64,000 nucleotides of DNA from Tethya wilhelma (Eukaryota > Porifera > Demospongiae > Tethyida > Tethyidae), in contig CAXIPT010000002.1 of the NCBI GenBank assembly GCA_964030475.1, positions 7,229,381 through 7,293,380 of the forward strand, in the 5' to 3' direction. The notes below the pieces were generated by a model. It saw nothing but the letters and a program-made list of their open reading frames with translations. It did not search any database and was not told the origin of the DNA. This document shows, piece after piece, positions 1-10,726 of this stretch (position 1 is its first letter; each line of letters starts with the position of its first letter). A program made the position numbers and the translations under genes.

Positions 1-110
1 ACGTAAGTACCTTCAATTTTGTTGCTAGAACTGCCTTTCTTGAGATTTCGATGGAACAAACAGACACACAAAACGACTACCGTAATCCTCTGCACGTGCT
101 ACGCACGTGC
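1..110 (+). mobile_element. Right end of a dispersed transposon (CGAGGCTTAAT end)
   Basis: Bases about 30-110 match the right end of the element at 18063-19010: a 'cttgagatttcgatggaac' stretch, a short ACAGACA tract, then a conserved end with CACGTGCTACGCACG and CGAGGCTTAAT. The same end recurs at 9154-9212. Here it abuts beta-helix coding sequence directly, so the element either inserted into that gene copy or was joined to it by assembly. Confidence 0.7.
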
Positions 111-1799
111 CGAGGCTTAATGAAGCAGTACTTCAGGCTGGAGGTGTCATTGTAGCTGCTCAAGGGAGTAATGTTGAGCTTGCCAACAGTGTGTTTCGTT
201 ACAATGTAGCAGGTGAAACTGGAGGGGCGATTGGAGCAACACAAAGCTCAATTGTACAAGTCCGTATGTGCACATTTGAAAACAATATTGCCCAGTCTGC
301 TGGTGCAATTGCTGCATCACATGGTACTTTACTCACTGTATATGATAGCACATTCAAATACAACAATGCAATCCAGTCATCGGGTGCAATCGGTGGCTCT
401 TTTGGCCTAACACTACGAATTTATAACAGCACATTCAGCTATAACTCTGCTTTGGATGCTGGTGTGATTGGTGCAAATGTAGACAGTAGAATTGAAATCT
501 ATGATAGTGATTTTATTTTCAATCAAGCATTAAACTCTAGTGGTGTTCTCACTGTTGAGTGGAACACTAGCATTTTGATACACTCTAGTAAGTTTAATGC
601 AAACAGTGCATGGGTTGGTGGAGTTATCTTTGGAAAAATGGAACTATGATTGAAGTGAACAACAGTACTTTTGATGGCAATTTTGCTTCAGATGCTGGAG
701 TTATGTTTCTATTTCAAGAAGTAGAACTAGCAATATGGGATAGCATCTTCCAGTACAACACAGCAGTAAATAACAGTGGTGGAGTAATCATGCAGTGCCT
801 TAATTTCTACCACAATCTTTGTTGACCGCAGTCAGTTCATGTACAACAAAGCATATTTCGATGGTGGTGTCATAATTACTGAGGATCGTAGTGCTGTTAC
901 CATACACAATAGTCTCTTTCATTCCAATAAAGCCAAGAATGGAAGCGGTGGAGTACTGAGTGTGCAATTAAACACAGATTTTTTTAGTTTGCCTGCAAAC
1001 TTGAAGTTCCTGTAAAAACTAATTTGCACAGCAATTGTTCAGTAAGCATAAATAACAGCAATTTTCAAAACAACTCAGCCAAGGCTGGTGGATGTATTGT
1101 AATCTCCAGACATACATGCATTGAAATTTACTACTGCAATTTTGTTCGAAATCAGGCAGACAAATTTGGAGGAGTGGTGTATGGAATAGACACTTTTGTA
1201 TTTAATTTCGAAAAGTGGTTGAAGAACAGATATGCCATATTGTCTGGAGGTGTAATACAGCAGGAAAATAGAGATCTGAGAATTAATCATTGTTCCTTTT
1301 ACAACAACCAAGCTCTTGAGGAAGGTGGAATTATAACGGTCGTGTATATAGTGGACTATGTAACTGTTCCATGATAATACAAAACACACAAATAGATTCA
1401 AACAGTGCATATAGATATGGTGGTGCTATTGCATGTACTAAACTACCAGGTGAATACTTTCGTGGAATTATCTTTGAGAATTCTTCATTTACAAACACCA
1501 ATTCCATGTATGGTATAGGGTTTGGAAGTGTTCTATACACAGACAAATGTAATGTAAGTAGCAAAGGATATCTTGAGGTAAACAATAATGGTAATGGCAA
1601 TACAACTGGTATTATGTACTTTTTGGAATGTGCTAGTTACTTTAATGGCAGGACCTATTTTTCGAACAATGTTGGATCAATTATTGCAGTGGAAACTACA
1701 CTTTCCTTTAACGGTGAAACCACTTTAGAAAATAGTAAATCGTGGCCACTAGACATCATTAAAATAATAAATGGCATGCTATATGTTGAACCAGGTGTA
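111..1799 (+). pseudogene. Frameshifted second copy of part of the beta-helix membrane protein gene
   Basis: The translated pieces (frames at about 111-640, 640-795, 1024-1340 and 1371-1799) are almost identical to the middle of the large minus-strand protein at 31718-37526, with only a few substitutions (for example Val for Ile in the GAN-DSR repeat and Glu for Asp in FQ-VELA). It consists of short repeats of the NNSA..GG(A/V)I type, as in right-handed beta-helix proteins. Relative to the intact copy there is a lost A in an A-run near 635, a 4-base insertion near 787, a lost T near 1002, a 57-base in-frame deletion near 1233 and a 2-base gain near 1340. Both ends are abrupt: a transposon end on the left and an N at 1800 on the right. 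This could be a true pseudogene, an alternative haplotype, or a low-coverage contig with homopolymer errors. The near-identity favours an allele or a very recent copy. Confidence 0.75.
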
Positions 1800-1832
1800 N
1801 ATTACTAGTGCTAGCTTACCTTTTCTGAACTT

Positions 1833-1969
1833 GCATGGACATAGTCTAGTCCTAGTCTATCGAGCTAGACCCTTTTCTCACCGCTGCCTGTCAAGGGTAG
1901 AAAAAAGGGTCTAGCTCGATAGACTAAGTCTAGTCCTAGACCCCGCCTAGGACTAGACTAGCATGGACA
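1833..1969. mobile_element. 119-bp foldback MITE with 9-bp target duplication
   Basis: Element 1842-1960 is flanked on both sides by the direct repeat GCATGGACA (1833-1841 and 1961-1969). Its ends are inverted (TAGTCTAGTCCTAG / CTAGGACTAGACTA), and it carries a 24-bp internal inverted pair at 1853-1876 and 1902-1925. A 9-bp target duplication would fit a Mutator-like or hAT-like mobiliser; no transposase is encoded. Confidence 0.8.
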
Positions 1970-3194
1970 CAAGTCGATAATTTGCTGTCAATAAGCTTCA
2001 GAATGCCTAAAAACATGAATAGTAATACATGTATTGCATCAGCTCGCAGTCAAGTGGTTGTTATCTATCAATTCAAAGCTATAGCTTACCTCCAACTTGC
2101 ATGGGCTTCAGGATAGAATGCAATGCCTGATAAAAAAAAAATCATGTTTGCTGTTGTGGTGCATACTAGGATTGAGTTTAGCTTACCTCCCACTTACAAC
2201 ACAGGTTAGCTTCTGAATGCCTAATAATGGAGATGGTAAAGCTTATTATAAGTTGTTTAAGCCAAAAGACTTTCATACCTTGGAGGTTTCCTTGCTCTGT
2301 GTTCCCAAGCAAAAATTTCACTGAGCGCGAGCGCTGGCCCTTGAGGTTGCTACGTAATTACGTCTTACATTATCGCTCGCGATTGCGCATGCGCAGTAAG
2401 CGAAAGCAGAAAATGGATTTTTTTTTTTCTTGTGGAGTGCACTCGGCACAACTTGAGGCTTAATCACTTCCATAATGATGATTTCAAGTCCGGAGAAATG
2501 GCTTGTTGTCTATTTAGAGTACCTACACACCTGCTTGATCAGGCAAACATCCATAATTTATTCATGTGGCTGGGAGATCAACTGCTGTAGCCTAGTAAAT
2601 TATAAATTTCAGAGGCTCTCTCGACTGGACAAAGCCAGCTGTCTTCACACCACAGAGGAATTCAAGTCCAAATAGCGTTAGCCTCGTTCCCAGGCCTCTT
2701 TTTGGGTCTGGGAAAGAGGCTAAAATACCGTATGAGCAAGAGTCATGATAACATGATCTGTACAGTATCGATTTTTCAGCATTGAAAAGATACTGTAAAA
2801 ATTCGTTGTCATTTCGAGCTCTGAAATCCATTATCGTTTCACCAACGGGAGGTTACGGGATAGATACAGCCTTGAGAATCCTGTACTGGATCAGTACTGT
2901 TTGCTTCGTGATCGAGCCAATCATGTTTATTCGGTAAAGTATCGTTATCGAAATTTCTTCGTGCCTGTTACGTCATCGTAAATCGATATCAAACTGTCCC
3001 CGAAAGGCATTCGGGGTCGAATCAGCTCGAAATTTTTGGCTGTGTAGACTACGTAACCGGGATCCCGGTTACGTAATCCCGGTTACGTAGTCTATACTAT
3101 CTATGATAAAACTGGTTGCATCATGAATTGAAATGGCGCTAGGCGTGGCACGTCGCACGTGAAGAAGCTTATTACGAAAATTGCGTCATCAATA
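1970..3194. other. Non-coding stretch upstream of the first DEATH/ankyrin gene
   Basis: No supported gene. Contains short AT-rich repeats of an 'agcttacctcc' motif (2080-2200), a small foldback around 2680-2725 (CCTCGTTCCCAGGC paired with GTCTGGGAAAGAGG), and an 18-bp perfect hairpin at 3045-3062 / 3077-3094 built on TAGACTACGTAACCGGGA. The ORFs visible here are short and have no recognisable domain. Confidence 0.5.
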
Positions 3195-3247
3195 CTGAGC
3201 ATGCGCGCACTAATTAATTGGTAGACAAACAAGGAAGAAGACACAAG
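3195..3247 (+). promoter_or_regulatory. Conserved proximal 5' region of the DEATH genes
   Basis: The stretch CATGCGCGCACTAATTAATT followed by an AACAAGGAAGAAGACACAAG leader is nearly identical to 45162-45208, just upstream of the second DEATH exon 1. Conservation outside coding sequence suggests a shared 5' UTR or core promoter, but it could also be simple recency of duplication. The start ATG at 3248 sits in a good context (A at -3, G at +4). Confidence 0.45.
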
Positions 3248-3875
3248 ATGGTTTCACTCAATGTTTCAGAGTACTGTAGCAGTTTACCAGAGCCAGTGAG
3301 AGCCAGACTCCACCAGAGGATAGACGCAGCTAGCGGAGGAGTGTCCATAGAAGTTGGTCAAGTCGCTAAATGCATCTACCATTGGGAGGGGTGTGTGGCA
3401 GAGGCACTGGGACTGACTAAGGCTAATATTTCTGCCATCAAAACGAAGTACCCTGAAGAATTGGGACTACAAACGTAAGTGAAAGACCACCTCATACTTA
3501 ACCAGCTGTATCAGCCTCTAGATAAGTTGGCTCAGTATTGCAAGAAAATCTGGTTGCTCTGGAGCAAGCCGCCTCACTGTGACCTAGTACTATCAGTATG
3601 AACCTCCTCCTATCCGTATATCCTATCCCACTGAGAGAAGGCCTGCTCACAGTTGTTTAGGCATGCCTGTATTTTCCAAGGAAGCATATTATATCTCACT
3701 GAGTCTTGAACTTTGCCCCATTATTTGTGTACATCTAGGAGGGAAGTTCTTCATCTGTGGCAGGAGAAGAATGGTCCTAATGCAACCTACCATAATCTGA
3801 TAGAGGCATTTCTCAAGGCTGAAAAGAGTAGCTATGCTGATGCTGTTTGTAAGATCTTGAAGGAGACCACAGGTA

Positions 3876-3936
<61 letters not shown>

Positions 3937-6900
3937 CTTATTGTGATAAATATTAACAAGCCTAAAATTTAGCGATTTTGAAAAGAAAGGATTTAGCTAC
4001 ATTTTAATTTAGCAATTCACTGCCCAATTCCATACAATCTGAGTCTGCATAATGTTTAGTTGCACAGTCCATGCAAACAAATTTACTACTTTTAAGTAAC
4101 ACAAGCTATGTTTGATGTAACCATCCGACAAAGAGCTCAAGCTTGAATTATACTCTATGTTTGAATACCGTGGCAGTTAAGCCACGTACACCTCAAGAAG
4201 CGAGACTAAAAGAATATTGATAAATGATTTAAAATTTCATTTTCTAGTTAAATGATTGAAGCTTAAACATGAATTTTGCATCCAGTTAATTGGCAATTTT
4301 CAAACCAATTGCTAAAATCGCTGAAATTATTATGCTTTTAAAATTTGTGACAATAAGGTGTGTGTGTGTGTGNATCAGTCGTTGCTAAGGCGTTGTCAAG
4401 CACAGGAAATTATTACGATGACGTCGCTAATGTCAACGCGTGCATACGGAATGAAACTGACGTGGTGTGTGTGTGGAACGGGGGGAGTGGTTTATAAGCC
4501 ACTAGGGGTAGTCCATGCACATATTATACCTATCTAACATGAATGGCTATAATATTTGATTAATCTTTCTTTCCCCACAACTTTATACCCTAGCCTGTAT
4601 AGCTGTCAGTCCAGCTCCTCCAACCACTGTGGAACCACAGCCGATTGTTGTGAGAGGAAAAAGTAGGTGCCTGCACACTTCACGTTTCACATAATCAAAT
4701 TAAGTGTGGGAATCTCATACACATCCATGCATGCCATAATTACACAACATTGTATCATTATTATTCCACAGGTTATGGTAAAACAGAATTGGGGGTCCTA
4801 AAGAAGAACGAGGCTCAAATCAAGAGAGCATTTGCTCACCTCGTGGCTCGAGTGTTAGCCATGTTTCTTAAGCTGCCTGTGGAGATTGATATGTTTCATG
4901 CTTTTATATCGAATCTCTTTCCTGGAATCCTTGAGCATTTGCCACCATCAGCTAGTATCTCCGATATTTTTAAGTTTATTTCTAACAAACAGTTATGGAG
5001 TTACAGTAACTACACACCAGTAGAGAGCGTTGCTGAAGAGTATTTGAATGACGATCCTCGATTAGAACAGTTAGTTAACGACTTTATGACACAGTTAGGA
5101 TGGTATAACGCAACCACTACCCTTGTAGATTACATCGCTCTTTGCAAGGATAGAGAGAGTGTTCAGAATGAAGATGCTGTAGCTATAGATGAAGCTTGTC
5201 TTGAGAAAGTTTCATTAAAACTAGAAATTCCCTTCACAAATGAAACTCTTGAATATGTCAATAAACTTTGGAAGTCTCTAGCTAGAGCATTTCTCCTACC
5301 ATCAGTGACTTGTCTTCTCTTGCGAGTTGTGGATGGATCTCTAGTCATCACATGGGGTGTCCCCCCTCATCAGGCTGAAATAATCAGAGAGACTATAAAG
5401 GAAGAAGAAGAATATGTAGAAAATGATAATGAGTTCTATGATACACTTGTAGACTTCCTTAAAACTAAATTCATCCGTGAAATCACAATAAAAGGAAAAG
5501 TTGTGTATTTTGATGTTAAGGTAATCATTATCCTAGCTGGCATGAATTTGTCATAACTTTTGTTATTTATGACTGGTGTGGCAGTGTGGGTTATTATGAT
5601 AATTATCTGTTCTTTGTTTGTTTGTTTGTTCCTGATATAGATGTGTCTACTTGAAGAAAAGATCATGGAAGGAGATGCTGAGCAGACGGAGAGACTACTA
5701 CAGACAGTATCACTGGCAGTCTCTAACTGTTGGTGTGTGGATACTCTCCAAGTCCTACTGGACCACGGGTTTCCAGTTGATGGTAGAGATAAGGTGAGAT
5801 CACAATCTTGATGATACTCTGAGTTCTGAGCTTGTGGTAATGGCTAGTCAATCATTGACAAGCTCTCTCAATTTGATGCAATGATTACTTTTCACATACA
5901 GGATGGCAAGACACTACTGATGTTAGTAAGCTCCATGGGAACTGATGTTGTGGAGTTACTGCTAGAGAATGGTGCTGATGTAAATGCAAGTGATAAAGTG
6001 AGTCAGTAGTAATATCATACACTCCCCAGATGTTAAGCAGCTACATGTGTTGCCAAGTCTCAATACCACAAGTATAAGTAAAACTGTCATTTGATTCGAT
6101 ACCAGGCTCTCTCCCTCCTTATTTTCGTAGTAAATATTGGCGAGGGAGGAGCCTGGGAATGAGGGTAATGTCTTGTCAGATCATAGTACTCAGTGTGTAC
6201 TCTCTTCATTGGTTGTTGTCTTGTGTTTCCTCAGGTCTATGGTGAAACTCCACTTATAAAGGCTAGTGAGAACAATCACCTCCAAGTAGTTCAACTGCTA
6301 CTGAAGTACCAGGCTGATGTGAATGCAAGGACCAAGGTATGTATGTTTCTGAAATCAAAGTTCAAAGTCTAAATACCATCACCCTCACCACCAACCTTAT
6401 AATGGTTTATGTGTAGTGTTGTCAGGTTTAATAGCAGCTAACTAGGAACAATCGATAGGGGAGACATACACTGGTACCCCTCAAAATAAAGTTCCCGTCC
6501 CGTTCCGTAAAACGCCCGTGCAAACACTTCTGTAAAAACGTTATGGAAGCGTGTCAAATCTCATTATCACATGAGGACATGAAAAACGCAGTTTCAATGT
6601 AGCAGCAAAATGTTGCATATTGTGTCTCAAAATTGGACTATGATTGGACTGAAAGTAGCTACGAGGCTCTAAAGCTTGAAAACAAATAGAGAACCTCTGT
6701 GCTATACTACAGCGAGAGTTTTCACAGTCAACTTAGCCTAGTAAGGCTGGCAATCACCATGCTTGTGGTTTTTTCTTACCCTTTGTATCGACCATGCTGC
6801 TTGAACTTCTTTTTCAGCCAACTTTTTCATTTTCAAATTGCTGTTGCTCTACAATAAAATGCTGTCCAAGCGCTCTATTGGTAGCACTTAGTCTTGCCTT

Positions 6901-8823
6901 CGAGCCAAGAGAAAAACCTCAGAATGACTAGCGCTAAATCCTTCTTGCTCAAAAACGCTTACTTTACGTTCAGCTTTACATAATCCAGCTGAAAACGGAA
7001 AGGGCTATGAATAATTCCAAACTGCCGTTTTGGCGTTTTATTTTGCATTTTTGCATGCAGTTTTACCGTGAAACGCAGACGGAACGGGAACTTTATTTTG
7101 AGGGCTACTGTACATGTGTTGCCAAGTCTCAATACCACCAGTATAAGTAAAACTGTCATTTCAGCCCTTCCATTACATAGCTTTGATTGTTCATTGGTGT
7201 ATGTGGCAAGGTTGTGATGTCTTGTCAGATCATAGTACTCAGTGTGTACTCTCTTCATTGGTTGCTGTCTTGTGTTTCCTCTCAGATTGGTAGGACTCCA
7301 CTTATAGTGGCTAGTAAGAACAATCACCTCCAAGTAGTTCAACTGCTACTGAAGTACCAGGCTGATTTGAATGCAAGGGACAAGGTATGTAATGAGTTTG
7401 CAGTTAGAGTTCACCATATAATACCTATGTCTGTACTAGCTGTCATACATTCTTTCAGCCCGGGCTGATACTACAGTATATCTAACACTATGACCATAAT
7501 ATAGTGGCTGTTAGTGTGTAGGTATAGTAGTCTATTCAACCTAGATACTGAGTAGCTTTGTAAGTTGACAACACATTTACTATGTAATCGTATGATGCAT
7601 GACATTGTATATAGTAGGAAAATCATAGTATTCTTCAAAATATGCTATGATTATGTTGTTTGTATTATTGTCTCCAGTGTGGCCTCACTGCTCTGATGAT
7701 GGCTTCAAGAAGAAGAAACCATGAAGTGGTCAAGACATTACTGGAAGGTGGTGCTGACCCCAATATTGCTGATGATGTAAGTGGGTGTGGTTTGTGTGCC
7801 TGTATGTTTGACATCATTCTATTGTTTGATAGGAAAAGAATTGGACAGCTCTCTTTTTGGCTTGTGATAAGAATGAGTATTTTCATGTTTCTGTTGAGAG
7901 TCGTCTTGAAGTGGTCCAGCTGCTCATCAACCATGGTGCTGATGTGGACTTCAGAGATAAGGTATAGACAATGTGCGTATGTTCTTTTTAGCATGCAGAA
8001 TACATAAATACATAAATGCTGATTTGCTGTAGAATACGCTTTCAAGTATATGTATGCCCTCCCTCCCTCCCTCCCTCCAGTCTGGAGTGTCTGCTAGTGA
8101 TGTTGCCCTCACTCATGGCTTCAAGGAAGTCAGTGATCTCATTCTACAACACAGTCACTCCAAACAACAGAACACAATCAATGAGGTAGACATCAGATAG
8201 ATAAAACTATACCCCCATTTACACACACACACACACACTAATATGGTTTAAAACTAATGCTCATTGATACACATTAGAGTGTCTACACGTCCCATGGATT
8301 AGCCTTTAGCTGGATTATAATGTGCATTAAGTACTGCGTTTAAATTGCATGGGCTTAGCTCCTTTCAAAATGAAGTAAGGTAACTAATATGTTTGTTGTA
8401 ATTGACTCTTCAGGAAGTCAGTGATCCTCAAGCCCCTGTCAGTCCCTCCCAACCACAGAACACAGTCAGTGAGGTAGGTACACAAGAAAATAGTTTATCT
8501 TTACAATCAATAATTGTTGAATGAGTTGATCCTATGTGATGGTGTTGACTAGCTGGTGTTATGTGTCCCTCTCTTGTCCTCAGGAGACCAGGAGAAGAGT
8601 GCTGACTGCTGGGGACTATTTCCGGGCCTTGATGGACTTCTTCCTCCCTGAGAAGGCCAAGAAGAGAGAGACCCTTCATGGTGATGATGACATCACACAG
8701 AGAGAAGACAGAGTCGGAGGCCGTGGTGAGAGACCAGCTGCACAATCCAAGAGAAGTCTGTTCCAGCGATTTAGAAGAAGACTCCGTGGTCCAGAGACAC
8801 CTGTCATCCCTTCACACCATTAG
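3248..8823 (+). CDS. DEATH - domain X - ankyrin repeat protein, complete 13-exon gene
   Basis: Exons with GT-AG borders: 3248-3474, 3739-3872, 4594-4662, 4772-5520, 5641-5793, 5902-5997, 6235-6336, 7286-7384, 7678-7776, 7833-7961, 8081-8185, 8414-8473, 8584-8823. They sum to 2262 nt with consistent phases (753 residues). Residues about 10-115 form a DEATH domain (LGLTKANISAIKTKYPEE, then LHLWQEKNG-NATYHNLIEA). Residues 121-143 are a Pro-rich linker. Residues 144-393 are one unrecognised domain (domain X) encoded by a single 749-nt exon. Residues 394-654 are ankyrin units (TPLI.AS.NNHLQVVQLLLKYQADVNAR type), each on its own phase-0 exon. The last exon gives a GDYFRALMDFFLPEK motif and an Arg/Lys-rich tail. 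There is no signal peptide or membrane span, so it is probably cytosolic. DEATH domains mediate homotypic adaptor binding and ankyrins bind partners; a cell-death or immune signalling role is inferred. The N at 4373 lies in intron 2, so exons 1-2 and 3-13 are on different contigs; phase agreement supports the join. Confidence 0.85.
3874..3934. repeat. (GT)n microsatellite in intron 2
   Basis: About 60 bp of GT repeats begin at the intron 2 donor itself. The array resumes at 4360-4372 after the inserted element at 3935-4359. Confidence 0.9.
3935..4359. mobile_element. MITE inserted inside a GT microsatellite
   Basis: Starts ACCTTATTGT and ends ACAATAAGGT (10-bp perfect inverted ends). A second inverted similarity lies inside (AGCGATTTT near 3972, and its complement AAAATCGCT near 4314). 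Both flanks are GT repeats. No coding potential. The N at 4373 follows directly, so the right GT tract may be where the assembly broke. Confidence 0.65.
6477..7105. mobile_element. 629-bp TA-flanked TIR element in an intron of the ankyrin gene
   Basis: The ends are CCCTCAAAATAAAGTTCCCG and its complement (about 22 bp), flanked by TA at 6475-6476 and 7106-7107. That fits a Tc1/mariner- or PIF-type mobiliser. It lies in the intron between ankyrin exons 7 and 8; the related intron at 57290-57430 lacks it. A minus-strand ORF inside (6959-7342) has no recognisable domain. Confidence 0.75.
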
Positions 8824-9119
8824 AACATGCTTTCACTTTTACCATGTACTTTTTATATTTGAACTGATTATCCACACCACACATTACACATTACACTTTT
8901 TTTTTTTCCCCCATTTTTTCTGGTTTTGTTTATGTATGCATGCACTTTAATTCACTGATCTGGCAAACCACACAATGTACATTTTTTCTCTTTCTATTAA
9001 TTTTTTTTTTGATGTTGTTTTAGTTTGTAAAAATTTTTAATATATAAATGACATTATCACATGTACTAATAATAATAATGTTTGAACTTTGACCTCTAAT
9101 ACTACTTTCAGTTTCAATG
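8824..9119. other. Tail-to-tail 3' UTR between the ankyrin gene and CCT2
   Basis: AT-rich sequence between the ankyrin stop at 8823 and the CCT2 stop complement at 9120. It carries T-runs and an AATATATAAATG stretch that could serve polyadenylation on either strand. The same sequence recurs in inverse orientation at 44828-45152 with small indels, and its distal part recurs at 58377-58500. Confidence 0.7.
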
Positions 9120-9147
9120 TTAGTGCCCATGGTGTGGTTCCCTCCTC
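9120..9147 (-). CDS. CCT2: Last coding exon of CCT2 (TCP-1 beta), fragment at contig end
   Basis: On the minus strand an AG acceptor (complement of 9148-9150) is followed by 28 nt encoding R-R-E-P-H-H-G-H-stop. The equivalent exon at 44800-44827 encodes the same residues with one change (D for H). The contig breaks six bases further on, at the N at 9153. It places CCT2 tail-to-tail with the DEATH/ankyrin gene. Confidence 0.75.
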
Positions 9148-9153
9148 CTGACN

Positions 9154-9445
9154 ACACACAAAACGACTACCGTAACCCTCTGCACGTGCTACGCACGCGC
9201 CGAGGCTTAATTAGCAATTTCTATCAAGTAATTTCTAGTAAGAAAAACTTGGTAGCTGTTTAGTCCACTCCTACCCCTTGTACTTTTTCTGCAAGACATT
9301 GCAACCTTTGACCTTTCCATTGCAGAAAGAGTACGAAACCACACTTGAAAGGCATAATTCCAGGACACTTTAGAGCCATATTCCAGAGGTAGGAGTGGAC
9401 TAAACACTCGCTGTTTTTCTAACTAGAAATTGATAGAAACTGCTT
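9154..9445. mobile_element. Transposon right end plus an adjoining foldback element
   Basis: 9154-9212 repeats the CGAGGCTTAAT transposon end seen at 1-110. 9213-9443 is a foldback: GCAATTTCTATCAAG / TAGTCCACTCCTACC on the left pairs with GGTAGGAGTGGACTA / CTAGAAATTGATAG on the right. The minus-strand ORF here (9207-9407) is a by-product of the palindrome. Confidence 0.6.
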
Positions 9446-9627
9446 TCCAACGCAAATTATGTACGGGGTAAGATGGTAAATCGCTCATTCCATACAGTTA
9501 TATGGCGCACATGATTGAAATTTTTGACCTTTTGACCCTGTTGAACCTAATCTGAGTAGAACATGCATTTATACTCTAAGTTTCAAAGCTTCCTAGTTTT
9601 TGTTTAGGCCTATAAGTATCTAGGTAT

Positions 9628-9992
9628 GTAGTACCCATGAAAAGAACTTACTTTGTGCTGTCAAGGTTGGCTCAACACATTCTGGTTCCCTGGAAATCCT
9701 TTTCAAGTAAGTCAGTCAAAAAGTACGTAAGTATACGTAAGTAAGTACATACGTTAGGAGAACAAAAATGGCACTATGGTGGCTTCCCACTAGCGCTCTC
9801 TACGAGTGCTGAGGAAACTTTTTCTGAGTTTTACGCCTTGCATTCATTTCGTCTTCTGTCAGTAAGAGCCTCTGACTAACTTTGAAGTTTTAATTTTGTC
9901 TGACTAGATTTTTATAATGACCAAAATTTTATATTGTGTCTATGGGACAGTCGGTCCATTCCTACTATACGTACTATACCGTACGTATGATA
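9628..9992 (-). mobile_element. Hairpin-capped repeat, family B (copy 1)
   Basis: Matches 30447-30803 in the opposite orientation: 'gaaaagaacttactttgtgc' near one end, and CCATTCCTACTATACGTACT plus a hairpin at the other. In most copies the cap is ATACGTAC-GGTA-GTACGTAT. No ORF of note; a non-autonomous family with at least six copies in this window. Confidence 0.7.
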
Positions 9993-10584
9993 CTACCGTA
10001 GGTATAATAATTTTAGAATAGTATTGCTGTAAGATCTCTAATTTATCAATATATTCCAAATACAACTATATACAATGCACAATTGCACAGACTGAACAAC
10101 AATATTGCACAACTCAACCCTAGGTGGGCATGCATACACACCATGGCCAAGGGTTGACTAGGAGAATCCCTCTATCACAAAAAAAAATAAAGTAGCAAAA
10201 CAATACTAACATTAAACGACAGTTATAGATGCTACCAATAGCTGTTTGTACACATAATGGAACAACTGATTTTATGTAGCAATGTAACAATACATCAAAC
10301 AACAGTTAGATGCTACCGAAAGCTGTTTAGCACATTATATGGAACAAAAGACTTATATGTAGCAATACAATACTATACATCAAACGACAGTAATATGCTA
10401 CCAAAAGCTGTTTGGACCCATTTTATGGAACATAATTGTGTACATCAACTTTTGGTATTGTCTATAAGTAGGTGAATCCCTATAGCTCGAACACAAAAGA
10501 TATACAAGTGCATGTTACAGTAAGCTTCAATCTGTATCAATTTTTGCAAGGAAACCATGCACATTGCAAGTGCGCACTAGCATT
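9993..10584. other. Repetitive AT-rich upstream region of the secreted-protein gene
   Basis: Contains three imperfect tandem copies (about 10190-10450) of a unit with CAATACTA/ACATCAAACGACAG, then ATGCTACC(A/G)AAAGCTGTTT and ATGGAACA. They are spaced roughly 75-90 bp apart. No supported gene. Confidence 0.5.
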
Positions 10585-10593
10585 ATATAAAGG
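10585..10593 (+). promoter_or_regulatory. TATA box of the secreted-protein gene
   Basis: TATATAAAG lies 134 bp upstream of the ATG at 10727, leaving room for a start site near 10615 and a leader of about 110 nt. Confidence 0.5.
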
Positions 10594-10726
10594 GCCGAAT
10601 TGGTATATGATGTTACATTCATCAATGTAAGTCGATCAGACTCTATATTATACCAATCAATCCCGAAATTCTTCAATAATACTTCAAGTTCAACTCAAAA
10701 TCGACTTACTGGTGCAGCAAAACACA

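Noticed and set aside
7665..8045. Minus-strand ORFs opposite ankyrin exons (also 8428-8745, 55460-55810, 5163-5351, 63283-63471)
   Set aside because: Antisense shadows of exons with confirmed splice sites and conserved protein sequence on the other strand.
9207..9407. 66-residue minus-strand ORF
   Set aside because: Lies entirely in a foldback element and mirrors its arms.
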